Shown here: positions 1 through 5,202 of the stretch, in pieces | How positions within the stretch are numbered: the stretch's first letter is position 1 | How the letters are laid out: each line of letters begins with the position of its first letter | NCBI GenBank assembly: GCA_046262015.1 | Contig: JBHENN010000125.1 | Span: 1 to 5,202, forward strand | Direction of reading: 5' to 3' | Origin: JBHENN01 sp046262015 | GTDB lineage: Bacteria > Actinomycetota > CADDZG01 > WHSQ01 | Length of the DNA stretch: 5,202 nucleotides | Translations under genes and position numbers: made by a program | The notes under the pieces: model-generated | What the model was told of the DNA's origin: nothing | What the model saw: the letters and a program-made list of their open reading frames with translations, nothing else | Databases searched by the model: none

Positions 1-301
1 TGGGCCTGCGGCGCTGCGCCGTCGTCATCCGGAACAACTCGTCGCGTGCGGGACCGAGGTATGCCTCACCTGCCCGGATCACGCTGCCCGACAGCACGAT
101 CAACTCGGGGTCGAACACGTTCACGAGGTTCGAAAGGGCGATCCCCAGCATCCGGCCGGCCCGGCGCAAGATCCGGCGCGCCGTCTCGTCGTGGGCCGCG
201 GCCTGGGCGACGTGCACCGCCTCGATGCTCTCGGGCGAACCGCCGGCGAGGTCGAGGATCGCGCTGGTGGGATCCTCGGTCAGCGCCGCGCGCGCGGCCG
301 C
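1..301 (-). pseudogene. C-terminal part of the same ROK kinase, beyond the TAG, cut by the window edge
   Basis: In the same frame as the upstream kinase, the 100 codons after the TAG contain no further stop and read as a ROK C-terminus. An Ala-rich helix is followed by EDPTSAILDLAGG, then a helix with HDETARRILRRAG, then the highly typical LGIALSNLVNVFDPELIVLSG and an EAYLGPARDELF-like helix. The interrupted part plus this one gives about 291 codons. Family members are usually a little over 300 residues, so only a short tail should lie outside the window. No ATG or GTG with a Shine-Dalgarno is visible to restart translation here. If the TAG is real and not read through, this part is untranslated and the gene is a young pseudogene with no other visible damage. 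If the TAG is an artefact, both parts are one intact CDS. Confidence 0.8.
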
Positions 302-304
302 CTA
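302..304 (-). other. In-frame amber codon inside the ROK kinase
   Basis: The context on the minus strand is GCG ATC TAG GCG GCC GCG. It lies just after the conserved EQFASGSAI stretch, at a point where the family continues as an Ala-rich helix. A single base change from CAG, GAG, AAG, TGG, TCG or TTG would produce it. The frame is uninterrupted on both sides. Confidence 0.9.
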
Positions 305-874
305 GATCGCACTCCCCGACGCGAACTGCTCGACGCAGCCCCGCAGGCCGCACGGACACTCCGGTCCGTCGGGGTCGACGACCGTATGGCCGAACTCCGC
401 CCCCGCCCCGGTCGCGCCTCGCAGCAAGCGGCCGTCGACGATGAACCCGCTGCCCACACCGGTGCCGATCGTGACGACCGCGACGTGGTCGCACCCGCGC
501 GCCGCGCCGAAAGCGCGCTCGCCCCAGGCAGCGGCGTTGGCATCGTTGTCGATGGCGACGGGCAACCCGACGCGCGCCTGCAACGCGTCGCGTACCTGCG
601 AATCGTCGTACACGAGGTTGGGGGAGAAGGTGACCGAGCCGCTCTCGGCGTGCACGAACCCCGCGGCGCCCACCCCCACGGCTCGCATTTCCACCCCGAG
701 GCCGGTCTCGTGCCGCAGCAGCTCCTCGACGACCGTGATGATGCCCTTCGTCCCTGCGGTGGGATCGGTAGGTATCTCGACCCGCACGAGGACGGCACCG
801 GTGAGCGTGACGACACCGGCCTTGGTGCCGGTACCACCGACGTCGACCCCGATAGCCGCCGGCTGGAGATCCAT
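302..874 (-). CDS. glk: ROK-family glucokinase, N-terminal two-thirds, ending at an in-frame TAG
   Basis: ROK kinases phosphorylate glucose or related sugars at the 6-OH with ATP in the cytosol. Numbering from the ATG at 874: the phosphate-binding DVGGTGTK is at 11-18, the sugar-site segment DNDAN at 109-113, the second phosphate loop IGTGVGSG at 136-143, and the ROK EFGH at 160-163. The zinc-binding group CPCGLRGC at 173-180 is followed by E182. H163 and the three cysteines give the usual ROK zinc site. A GTG two codons upstream (880) is an alternative start. I prefer the ATG because it gives the usual short lead to the first motif, but neither has a clear ribosome binding site. The gene follows the Cys/His protein by 20 bp, so coupled expression is likely. 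Codon 191 is TAG, while ROK homology resumes directly after it, so this is a truncated product or a sequence error. Glucokinase is inferred from the motifs and neighbourhood; another ROK sugar kinase is possible. Confidence 0.85.
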   Translation of the reverse strand: MDLQPAAIGVDVGGTGTKAGVVTLTGAVLVRVEIPTDPTAGTKGIITVVEELLRHETGLGVEMRAVGVGAAGFVHAESGSVTFSPNLVYDDSQVRDALQARVGLPVAIDNDANAAAWGERAFGAARGCDHVAVVTIGTGVGSGFIVDGRLLRGATGAGAEFGHTVVDPDGPECPCGLRGCVEQFASGSAI

Positions 875-894
875 CCCCACAGGATAGTCAGCGT

Positions 895-1284
895 TCAGCC
901 GATATCGATCCGCCGGAACCTCGATGGTGGCCCCGCTCCGGGCTCGGCCCGCGCGCCGGGCTCGGCCGGCGCTCCGGACGTCTCCGCCTCGGGCGCGCGT
1001 CCGGCTCGCTCGAGGAAGAGGGCCGCCGCGGTCATGAGCTCACGCGCGGCGGTCGCCAGATGATCCATCGCCTCCGGGTGCGTCGCCCGGGCCACGCCGA
1101 TCGCGCGACAGAACGGGCAGTACGCGCAGTCCGACGCGGGCGCGCCCACCTCGGCGTCGTGGGCGGCGTGGTCGGCCTGATGCCCGGGACGCGTCGCGCC
1201 ACCGCCGAGGTTGTGGTCGTGAGCGTCGAAGAGGTCCCGGTAGCTGGCGCCGGCTCCGCCGGCTCCGCTCGCGTCCGCCGTCAT
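895..1284 (-). CDS. Small Cys/His-rich protein with a CxxCPxC motif, function unknown
   Basis: The protein has 129 residues. The N-terminal third is Gly/Ala-rich, then rich in His and Asp (H22, H24, H35, H39, H42). A compact CAYCPFC motif at 53-59 follows, then a predicted helix at about 68-92 (HPEAMDHLATAARELMTAAALF). The C-terminal part is a Pro/Ala/Glu low-complexity tail with a hexapeptide repeat. The closely spaced cysteines with nearby histidines suggest metal binding, but this is inference. The ATG overlaps the TGA of the ArsA-type gene as ATGA, and an AAAGGAGG ribosome binding site lies inside the end of that gene, so translation is coupled. From memory, small proteins with a CxxCPxC motif and a following helix sit between ArsA-like and glucokinase genes in other actinobacteria, including the gene upstream of glkA in Streptomyces coelicolor. 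I could not check homology here. Confidence 0.75.
   Translation of the reverse strand: MTADASGAGGAGASYRDLFDAHDHNLGGGATRPGHQADHAAHDAEVGAPASDCAYCPFCRAIGVARATHPEAMDHLATAARELMTAAALFLERAGRAPEAETSGAPAEPGARAEPGAGPPSRFRRIDIG
938..967 (-). repeat. Two-copy 12-bp direct repeat in the tail of the Cys/His protein
   Basis: CCGGGCTCGGCC on the plus strand occurs at 938-949 and 956-967, a period of 18 bases or six codons. It encodes the tandem AEPGAR-AEPGAG in a disordered Pro/Ala/Glu tail. It probably arose by slippage and is not a mobile or regulatory repeat. Confidence 0.6.
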
Positions 1285-2456
1285 GCCGGCCTCCTTTCGA
1301 ACAGCACCTCGACGTGATCCTCGACCATACGCGCCGACACGACCTCGCGCGCCGCCAGCATCCGCGGCAGTATCAACGTACGGCGGTACGATCCGACGCG
1401 CACGAACAGCTCGTCGCCCTTGCGGCCCAGGTCGAGCTCCTCCTTGCGCGCGAACGGGACGCGTAGTCCGAGAACGAACCCGTCCCCCTGCGGTTCGATC
1501 GACATGGGATCCGCCACGTGCAGCACCGCGGCCGGGTCGCACGATGCGTAGACCTCGGCTCCCAGCTCGGCGAGCCGCTCGGGTCCCACCGGCTCGCGAC
1601 CGGCAAGGCGAGCAGCGAGGATCGGGACGGGCGCGAACGATCGCTCGATCGTTTCCAGATGGTCGGCCTGGATCTCCTTCCACCGGGCGAAGTACGGGTC
1701 CGAGACCTCATCCGGGAGGAGACGGTTCGCCACGATCGCATCGACGCGATAGCCGAACAAGCTGAGATAGGTGAAGGTCCTGCGGGCCTCGGCTATGACC
1801 ATCGCTTCTGGGTTCACGACGAGCCGTACGGACGTGGTGTCGGCGTCCGTCAAGACCCGGCGCACGCCGTCGAGCGAGTCGTAGAAGCCTCGCATCGCGT
1901 CGTACACCCCGTCACCGGGCAGCGGGACGGTCGAGACCCGCCGCGCGAGAGGCCGCAGCGCGCCCATCACCCTGCGTTCGACCGGGAAGACCCGTTCCAT
2001 GTACCACTGGACCGCATCGGGCAGCGCAAGCAGGCGCAGCGTCTCTCCGGTCGGAGCGCAGTCGACCACGAGCGCGTCGTATGGACCCTCGTCGTGATGG
2101 CGCTTGACGTCGGCAAGAGCGAACAGCTCGTCCACCCCCGGGATCACGGCGAGCTCCTCCGCCTCGACGCCGGCCAGCCCGGCCCACTCCAACACCGCGA
2201 CCACGTGTTCCTGGATGGCCCGCCACTTGTCCTCGAGGCGCGCCTTCGGGTCGAGCTGCTCGGCCCACAGGTTGACCGCCACTTCGGTGGGCTCGGGTCC
2301 GAGCGCGGTGGCCGCGAACGCGTCCCCCAAGGAGTGAGCCGGATCGGTCGACATGATCAACGTCTTGCGACCCGCCGCCGCGATCTGCAGCGCGGTCGCG
2401 GCCGCAACGGTCGTCTTGCCGACGCCTCCCTTGCCGGTGAACAGAATGATCCGCAT
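1281..2456 (-). CDS. ArsA/Get3-family ATPase with C-terminal HSP20-like domain
   Basis: This is a P-loop ATPase of the ArsA/Get3 branch of the SIMIBI class, 391 residues. The deviant Walker A GKGGVGKTT is at 8-16 with signature lysine K9. Switch I STDPAHSLGDAF starts at 36, and switch II VDCAPTGETLRLL has D132. About residues 320-388 look like the HSP20-like domain found at the end of bacterial ArsA-like proteins (GFVLGLRVPF to VEVLF). Only one ATPase domain is present, so it would need to dimerise, unlike the duplicated arsenite-pump ArsA. The cysteine pattern for arsenite binding and the Get3 CxxC are absent, and no arsB or arsR lies nearby, so an arsenic role is unlikely. The ATG at 2456 gives the usual two-residue lead to the first strand. 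It starts 12 bp after the SRPBCC stop with only a weak AGGGG upstream, so translational coupling is likely. The client or ligand is unknown. Confidence 0.92.
   Translation of the reverse strand: MRIILFTGKGGVGKTTVAAATALQIAAAGRKTLIMSTDPAHSLGDAFAATALGPEPTEVAVNLWAEQLDPKARLEDKWRAIQEHVVAVLEWAGLAGVEAEELAVIPGVDELFALADVKRHHDEGPYDALVVDCAPTGETLRLLALPDAVQWYMERVFPVERRVMGALRPLARRVSTVPLPGDGVYDAMRGFYDSLDGVRRVLTDADTTSVRLVVNPEAMVIAEARRTFTYLSLFGYRVDAIVANRLLPDEVSDPYFARWKEIQADHLETIERSFAPVPILAARLAGREPVGPERLAELGAEVYASCDPAAVLHVADPMSIEPQGDGFVLGLRVPFARKEELDLGRKGDELFVRVGSYRRTLILPRMLAAREVVSARMVEDHVEVLFERRPA
1290..1297 (-). promoter_or_regulatory. Strong ribosome binding site for the Cys/His protein, inside the ArsA-type gene
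   Basis: The minus strand reads AAAGGAGG followed by CCGGC and ATG, a five-base spacer. This fixes the ATG at 1284 as the start, rather than any earlier in-frame start that would lie deep inside the upstream gene. Confidence 0.75.
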
Positions 2457-2468
2457 GACGTCGGGCCC

Positions 2469-2903
2469 CTACAGGGACTCCACCCGCTTCTTGAGGTCTT
2501 CGAGAGCGCCCTTCACTATCTGCCGCTCGGCCTGCTTCTTCACGAATCCCGGTACCGGGAAGCCGGGGTCGATGGTCATCTCGTAGATGACTTCGGTGAC
2601 ATCGTCGAACTCGTCGAACGTGTACGAGCCGGAGAGAGCCTTGACGTCGCCGTCGGCCAGGTCCCACGAGAAAGACTCAGGTGCCCCCGTGTAGTCGTAC
2701 GCGAGCGTGTAAGTCAGGACCTTCACCTTCGCGTCGACCTCGTACCACACCTTGGTCGCGCGCCCCTCGCCATCCGTCTCTCTTATCTCCACCTGCTTGA
2801 TGTTGGGGTTCCAGTCGGGATACGACTCGAAGTCGGTCGCGACCGCGAAGACGTCCTCAAGAGATGCGGCGACATCGATCGAATCCTTGACGCGGTCGGC
2901 CAC
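2469..2903 (-). CDS. SRPBCC (START/Bet v1-like) small-ligand-binding protein
   Basis: The protein has 144 residues, the normal size for a single-domain SRPBCC protein (polyketide cyclase/COQ10-like group). These form a helix-grip fold with a deep hydrophobic pocket for lipids or other small molecules. Visible marks are the N-terminal strand VKDSIDVAAS, the helix LEDVFAVATDF, and the typical YPDWNPNIKQVE at 28-39. A run of alternating strands ends with the long C-terminal helix (VKKQAERQIVKGALEDLKKRVESL) that closes the pocket. The start is GTG at 2903, fixed by AAGGAGGAG five bases upstream; the open frame reaches further back but into the preceding gene. It ends in TAG, 12 bp before the ArsA-type ATPase and in the same phase. 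The pairing suggests that the two act together, for example in handling a hydrophobic ligand or membrane client, but this is inference. Confidence 0.9.
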   Translation of the reverse strand: MADRVKDSIDVAASLEDVFAVATDFESYPDWNPNIKQVEIRETDGEGRATKVWYEVDAKVKVLTYTLAYDYTGAPESFSWDLADGDVKALSGSYTFDEFDDVTEVIYEMTIDPGFPVPGFVKKQAERQIVKGALEDLKKRVESL

Positions 2904-2908
2904 GGTCG

Positions 2909-2917
2909 CTCCTCCTT
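2909..2917 (-). promoter_or_regulatory. Ribosome binding site that fixes the GTG start of the SRPBCC gene
   Basis: AAGGAGGAG on the minus strand lies five bases from GTG at 2903, in the 35-bp gap after the metallophosphoesterase stop. It is the strongest ribosome binding site seen in the window and rules out earlier start codons in the same frame. Confidence 0.8.
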
Positions 2918-2938
2918 GACAGATCGTTCCGCTTCCTT

Positions 2939-3709
2939 CTAAGAGCGATGCGGGAATGCTCGCCCGGTCGCCCTGAAATACCCTACGTTGACGCACAGCG
3001 TTCGGCCGATCCGCAGCGACGAGAGGAGCGGCTGATGGACGTGGCCGAAGTAGTGACGCGCGGGCTGGACGTCCTGGATGTAGGCGAGAAGATCGGTGCT
3101 TCCGTCCTCGGCATGACCGGCCCGGGTGTCGTAGCACAGCTCGGGGACGGCCGGAGGGATGTGCGAGCACAGGATGTCACACTCCCCCAGCCCGGCGACC
3201 TTGGCTGACATCTCCTCATGGCTGATCTCGCCGGCCACGTTGAGCGGTGTCGGCAGGGCACCTCCCACGAACCCGAAGCGCTCGCCGCCGATCCGAACGA
3301 CCTCTGCGTCGGGGGCATGGACCCCGGGCGCGCCGTCCACGAACGAGGCCACTACCTGTGGCTGATCGACATTGCCGAGGATCAGGTAGGTGGGATCGGG
3401 CAGCGCGGCGAAGATCGCGCGGTACTGCTCCCCCACCCGCCCGGCGATCTCGGCTCGGATCTCGCTCTCCCGGCCTTCCGCCCGCCGCCGCATCGCCCGG
3501 CGCGCGCCGTCGAGGTCGCCGCGGCCCCGCAGGTCCATGACCTCTTCCACCGCGGCGCGGCTGAAGACCTCGGTGAGGATGCCGCTCATGGTGTTGTAGT
3601 CCAGGAAATTGATGAGGTCGCCGAGGAGGACCAGCGTGGCGCCTTCGGGCACCGCCTTCGCGAGAGCGTCCGGCGCGCCGTGCAGGTCGGCGACGACATA
3701 TACGGCCAC
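2939..3709 (-). CDS. Calcineurin-like metallophosphoesterase
   Basis: The protein has 256 residues with the full two-metal site of this superfamily: DLH at 8-10, GD at 30-31, GNVD at 112-115, SHIPP at 182-186, and GHVH at 222-225. It lacks a signal peptide and so should be cytosolic. The substrate cannot be told from the motifs; members cleave phosphomonoesters, phosphodiesters or nucleotides. Residues about 50-100 form a charged helical insert (RGRGDLDGARRAMRRRAEGRE) between the second and third motifs, probably a cap that shapes substrate choice. The start is GTG at 3709, placing the first metal ligand eight residues in, as is usual. An ATG at 3716 is in another frame. It appears to be the first gene of the minus-strand string, 35 bp ahead of the SRPBCC gene, and ends in TAG. 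Confidence 0.92.
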   Translation of the reverse strand: MAVYVVADLHGAPDALAKAVPEGATLVLLGDLINFLDYNTMSGILTEVFSRAAVEEVMDLRGRGDLDGARRAMRRRAEGRESEIRAEIAGRVGEQYRAIFAALPDPTYLILGNVDQPQVVASFVDGAPGVHAPDAEVVRIGGERFGFVGGALPTPLNVAGEISHEEMSAKVAGLGECDILCSHIPPAVPELCYDTRAGHAEDGSTDLLAYIQDVQPARHYFGHVHQPLLSSLRIGRTLCVNVGYFRATGRAFPHRS

Positions 3710-3812
3710 GCCTCATGCTAACCAGGACCCGGCCGCCCCGATGGCCGCTGCACGAGATGGAGGAGGCTCACTCAACGTGGACGGATCGACGAGCGCGGTG
3801 AGGACCTAGAGC
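3710..3812. promoter_or_regulatory. Divergent intergenic region between two GTG-started genes
   Basis: These 103 bp separate the minus-strand gene string from the plus-strand asparaginase-family gene, so promoters for both should lie here. On the minus strand, TAGCAT at 3720-3715 fits the actinobacterial -10 form TAnnnT and sits so close to the GTG that the transcript could begin at or near the start codon. No convincing -35 is visible. On the plus strand, GGTGAGG at 3797-3803 is a plausible ribosome binding site nine bases before GTG 3813. I see no strong inverted repeat or operator. Confidence 0.45.
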
Positions 3813-4667
3813 GTGGCCGTCGTCCTGGTCCACGGCGGGGTCACGGGGATCGCCCGCGCCTCGCGACCCTCGCTGCGGCGCGTCCCCTTCACCCCGTCGC
3901 CCGGCGGCGCGTCGGCGCTCGATCTCGTCGAGGCGGCCGTGCGCGCCCTGGAGGACGACCCGTCGCTGAACGCCGGCTTCGGCTCGGTCTTGAACCAGCA
4001 AGGGGAGATCGAGCTGGACGCCGGCATCGCGGATGGCTCCACCGGCAGGTGGGCCGGTGTCGCCGGCGTGAGGGTTCGCCACCCGGTCTCGCTGGCGCGC
4101 CGCGTGCTGGAGACGACCCCGCACGTCCTCATGGCCGGCGCGGGCGCCATGGCGGTGGCGCCCGACCTCGAGGTGCTCGCCGCGACGTCGGCGCGCCAGA
4201 GGCGGCGATGGCTGGCTGCGCGGCGCGCCGGGGAGCTTGGGGTCGAGGGCTTCGGAGATCCCGAGCACGTGGACACCGTGGGAGCCGTCGCGCTGGATGA
4301 GGCCGGCTACGTCGCGGCGGCGTCGTCGACCGGCGGTGTGTTCGGGAAGCTCCCCGGACGCGTCGGGGACGCGCCGATCTTCGGGGCCGGCTTGTTCGTG
4401 TCTCCTCGGGTGGCGGTGGTCGGCACCGGGGTGGGCGAGCTGTTCCTCCAGACCCTCGCGGCGGCCCGCGTCGGGTCACTGGTCGAGGAAGGGCTCGATC
4501 CCCAGGCCGCATGCCGCGCGGCGATCGACCACCTCGGGACGGTGGCCGCTGCACCCGCGGGACTCCTGGCCGTCGACGTCGAGGGCCGAGCCGGCGCGGC
4601 CTTCCGGGGTGCATCGTGGGCGGTCGAGGGAGCCGGCGGCCCGCTCGAACCCGTCCGTCTGCCGTGA
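3813..4667 (+). CDS. Isoaspartyl peptidase / type 2 L-asparaginase family (Ntn-hydrolase)
   Basis: These enzymes self-cleave before a threonine that becomes the catalytic nucleophile, and hydrolyse isoaspartyl dipeptides, asparagine or glycosylasparagine. The N-terminal part has VHGG at 6-9 and the hallmark NAGFGSVLN at 53-61 with DAGIADG at 69-75. Cleavage is predicted between D154 and T155 in DTVGAVALD. The beta chain keeps T173 (SSTGG), R183 and D186 (PGRVGDAPI), and T205-G206 with G208 in GTGVGE, matching the known substrate-site pattern. At 284 residues it is somewhat shorter than many members; the linker before T155 is short. A TAG six bases upstream in the same frame leaves GTG 3813 as the only start compatible with the VHGG strand. 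It is transcribed away from the minus-strand string. The exact substrate is uncertain; isoaspartyl peptidase or asparaginase is more likely than glycosylasparaginase. Confidence 0.92.
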   Translation: MAVVLVHGGVTGIARASRPSLRRVPFTPSPGGASALDLVEAAVRALEDDPSLNAGFGSVLNQQGEIELDAGIADGSTGRWAGVAGVRVRHPVSLARRVLETTPHVLMAGAGAMAVAPDLEVLAATSARQRRRWLAARRAGELGVEGFGDPEHVDTVGAVALDEAGYVAAASSTGGVFGKLPGRVGDAPIFGAGLFVSPRVAVVGTGVGELFLQTLAAARVGSLVEEGLDPQAACRAAIDHLGTVAAAPAGLLAVDVEGRAGAAFRGASWAVEGAGGPLEPVRLP

Positions 4668-4689
4668 CAGGCTCGGTCCGGATGCCCTC

Positions 4690-5202
4690 CTAGCGGACCT
4701 GCAGCACCGCCGGGACGATCAGCGCCACCAGCAGCAGCAGCAAGCCCAGGACCACGTACATGAAAACCCTGCCCTTGAGAAGGACGCGCTTCGGCTCACG
4801 TGCCGCCTCGCGGTAGGCGTCGTGCGCGGCCACGGCCCAGAGACCGAAGGCGGCGATGCCGAAGACGATCGCGATCGGCAGCGAGCCCGACACTCCCCTC
4901 TGGAGACCGGCGATGATGACCACCGCGACGACCCACGTGCTGACCGCAGCGCGTGCGACCGCTTGCCCCCACAGGCCGAGATACCCATGACCGGCACCGG
5001 GCAAAAAGAGCGAGATCAACGCGGCCATACCCGGGTCGCGCGGCGGCCGCTGGGCCTCGGAAGGCCGGGCCAGCTCCGCGAACGAGGTGCCGCACACCTC
5101 GCACATCTGCGCGTCGAGGGGATTGGGCGTCTCGCAACGCGGACACGACCACACCACACCGTCCTCGGTGATGGTGAACGCGCCGCGGCGGGTACCGACC
5201 GC
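4690..5202 (-). CDS. Zinc-ribbon integral membrane protein, N-terminus probably beyond the window
   Basis: Counting from GTG 5157, a zinc ribbon CPRC-x10-CEVC has C5, C8, C19 and C22. A Pro/Arg linker precedes a membrane part: LISLFLPGAGHGYLGLWGQ at about 47-65, then helices at about 67-86, 92-112 and 131-150. The LPGxGHxYLG pattern resembles TM2-like small membrane proteins. Upstream of that GTG the frame stays open to the right edge and reads AVGTRRGAFTITEDGV with GC-ending codons, so I extend the gene to the edge as partial. If translation starts at GTG 5157, the product is 155 residues; a GAGG five bases ahead makes this possible. It ends in TAG and converges on the asparaginase-family gene with 22 bp between stops and no visible terminator hairpin. 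Function is unknown; the ribbon probably sits in the cytosol. Confidence 0.75.
   Translation of the reverse strand, partial: AVGTRRGAFTITEDGVVWSCPRCETPNPLDAQMCEVCGTSFAELARPSEAQRPPRDPGMAALISLFLPGAGHGYLGLWGQAVARAAVSTWVVAVVIIAGLQRGVSGSLPIAIVFGIAAFGLWAVAAHDAYREAAREPKRVLLKGRVFMYVVLGLLLLLVALIVPAVLQVR

Noticed and set aside
302..304. General reassignment of UAG to an amino acid in this organism
   Set aside because: Three other genes (stops at 2469, 2939 and 4690) end at TAG at the expected protein length, so TAG appears to work as a stop here.
191..1063. A 290-codon plus-strand open frame opposite the ROK kinase and Cys/His gene
   Set aside because: It mirrors well-supported minus-strand genes, has no domain signature, and its composition is that of an antisense shadow.
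1285..1683. Extension of the Cys/His protein upstream to a 262-residue product
   Set aside because: The added part lies wholly inside the ArsA-type gene in another frame and is Arg-rich noise; the strong ribosome binding site and ATGA overlap support the start at 1284.
1281..2456. Arsenite-pump ATPase in an arsenic resistance operon
   Set aside because: No arsB, arsR, arsC or arsD is nearby, the ATPase domain is not duplicated, and the arsenite-binding cysteines are missing.
1518..2942. A 474-codon plus-strand open frame opposite the ArsA-type and SRPBCC genes
   Set aside because: The product is Arg/His/Val/Leu-rich with no recognisable domain, and it spans two clear genes on the other strand. 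Such long antisense frames are expected in GC-rich DNA with few stop codons.
2904..3170. Extension of the SRPBCC protein upstream to 233 residues
   Set aside because: The extra residues overlap the metallophosphoesterase out of frame and look random; the AAGGAGGAG site sets the start at GTG 2903.
4668..4689. Bidirectional terminator between the convergent genes
   Set aside because: The 22-bp gap shows no clear stem-loop or T-run.

Overview
The window is strongly GC-rich. Genes are tightly packed, codons usually end in G or C, and several genes start with GTG. Stops are TGA or TAG, with no TAA used. Together with the protein types, this suggests an actinobacterium, probably an uncultured or deep-branching Actinomycetota. 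That assignment is inference; no rRNA or tRNA gene is present to confirm it.

Left and centre (1 to 3709) is one minus-strand gene string, read right to left: a calcineurin-type metallophosphoesterase, an SRPBCC/START-like small-ligand protein, an ArsA/Get3-type ATPase with an HSP20-like tail, a 129-residue Cys/His-rich protein, and a ROK-family glucokinase that runs off the left edge. Spacing is 35 bp, 12 bp, a 4-bp ATGA overlap, and 20 bp, so co-transcription is likely. The ROK gene carries an in-frame TAG at 302-304. The same frame continues for 100 codons beyond it with good ROK C-terminal sequence, so the gene is interrupted by one nonsense codon, real or artefactual. This is the most notable feature of the window.

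A 103-bp divergent intergenic region (3710-3812) separates this string from a plus-strand Ntn-hydrolase of the isoaspartyl peptidase / type 2 asparaginase family (3813-4667). Facing it, with 22 bp between stop codons, is a minus-strand zinc-ribbon membrane protein whose reading frame is open to the right edge, so its N-terminus is probably outside the window.

The genes look like ordinary chromosomal housekeeping. I see no mobile element, CRISPR array, phage gene or RNA gene. The less ordinary points are the amber in the glucokinase, a second TAG that separates the SRPBCC and ArsA frames by only four codons in the same phase, and the grouping of an ArsA-type ATPase with a poorly characterised Cys/His protein next to a sugar kinase. 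No feature amounts to a clear new system.
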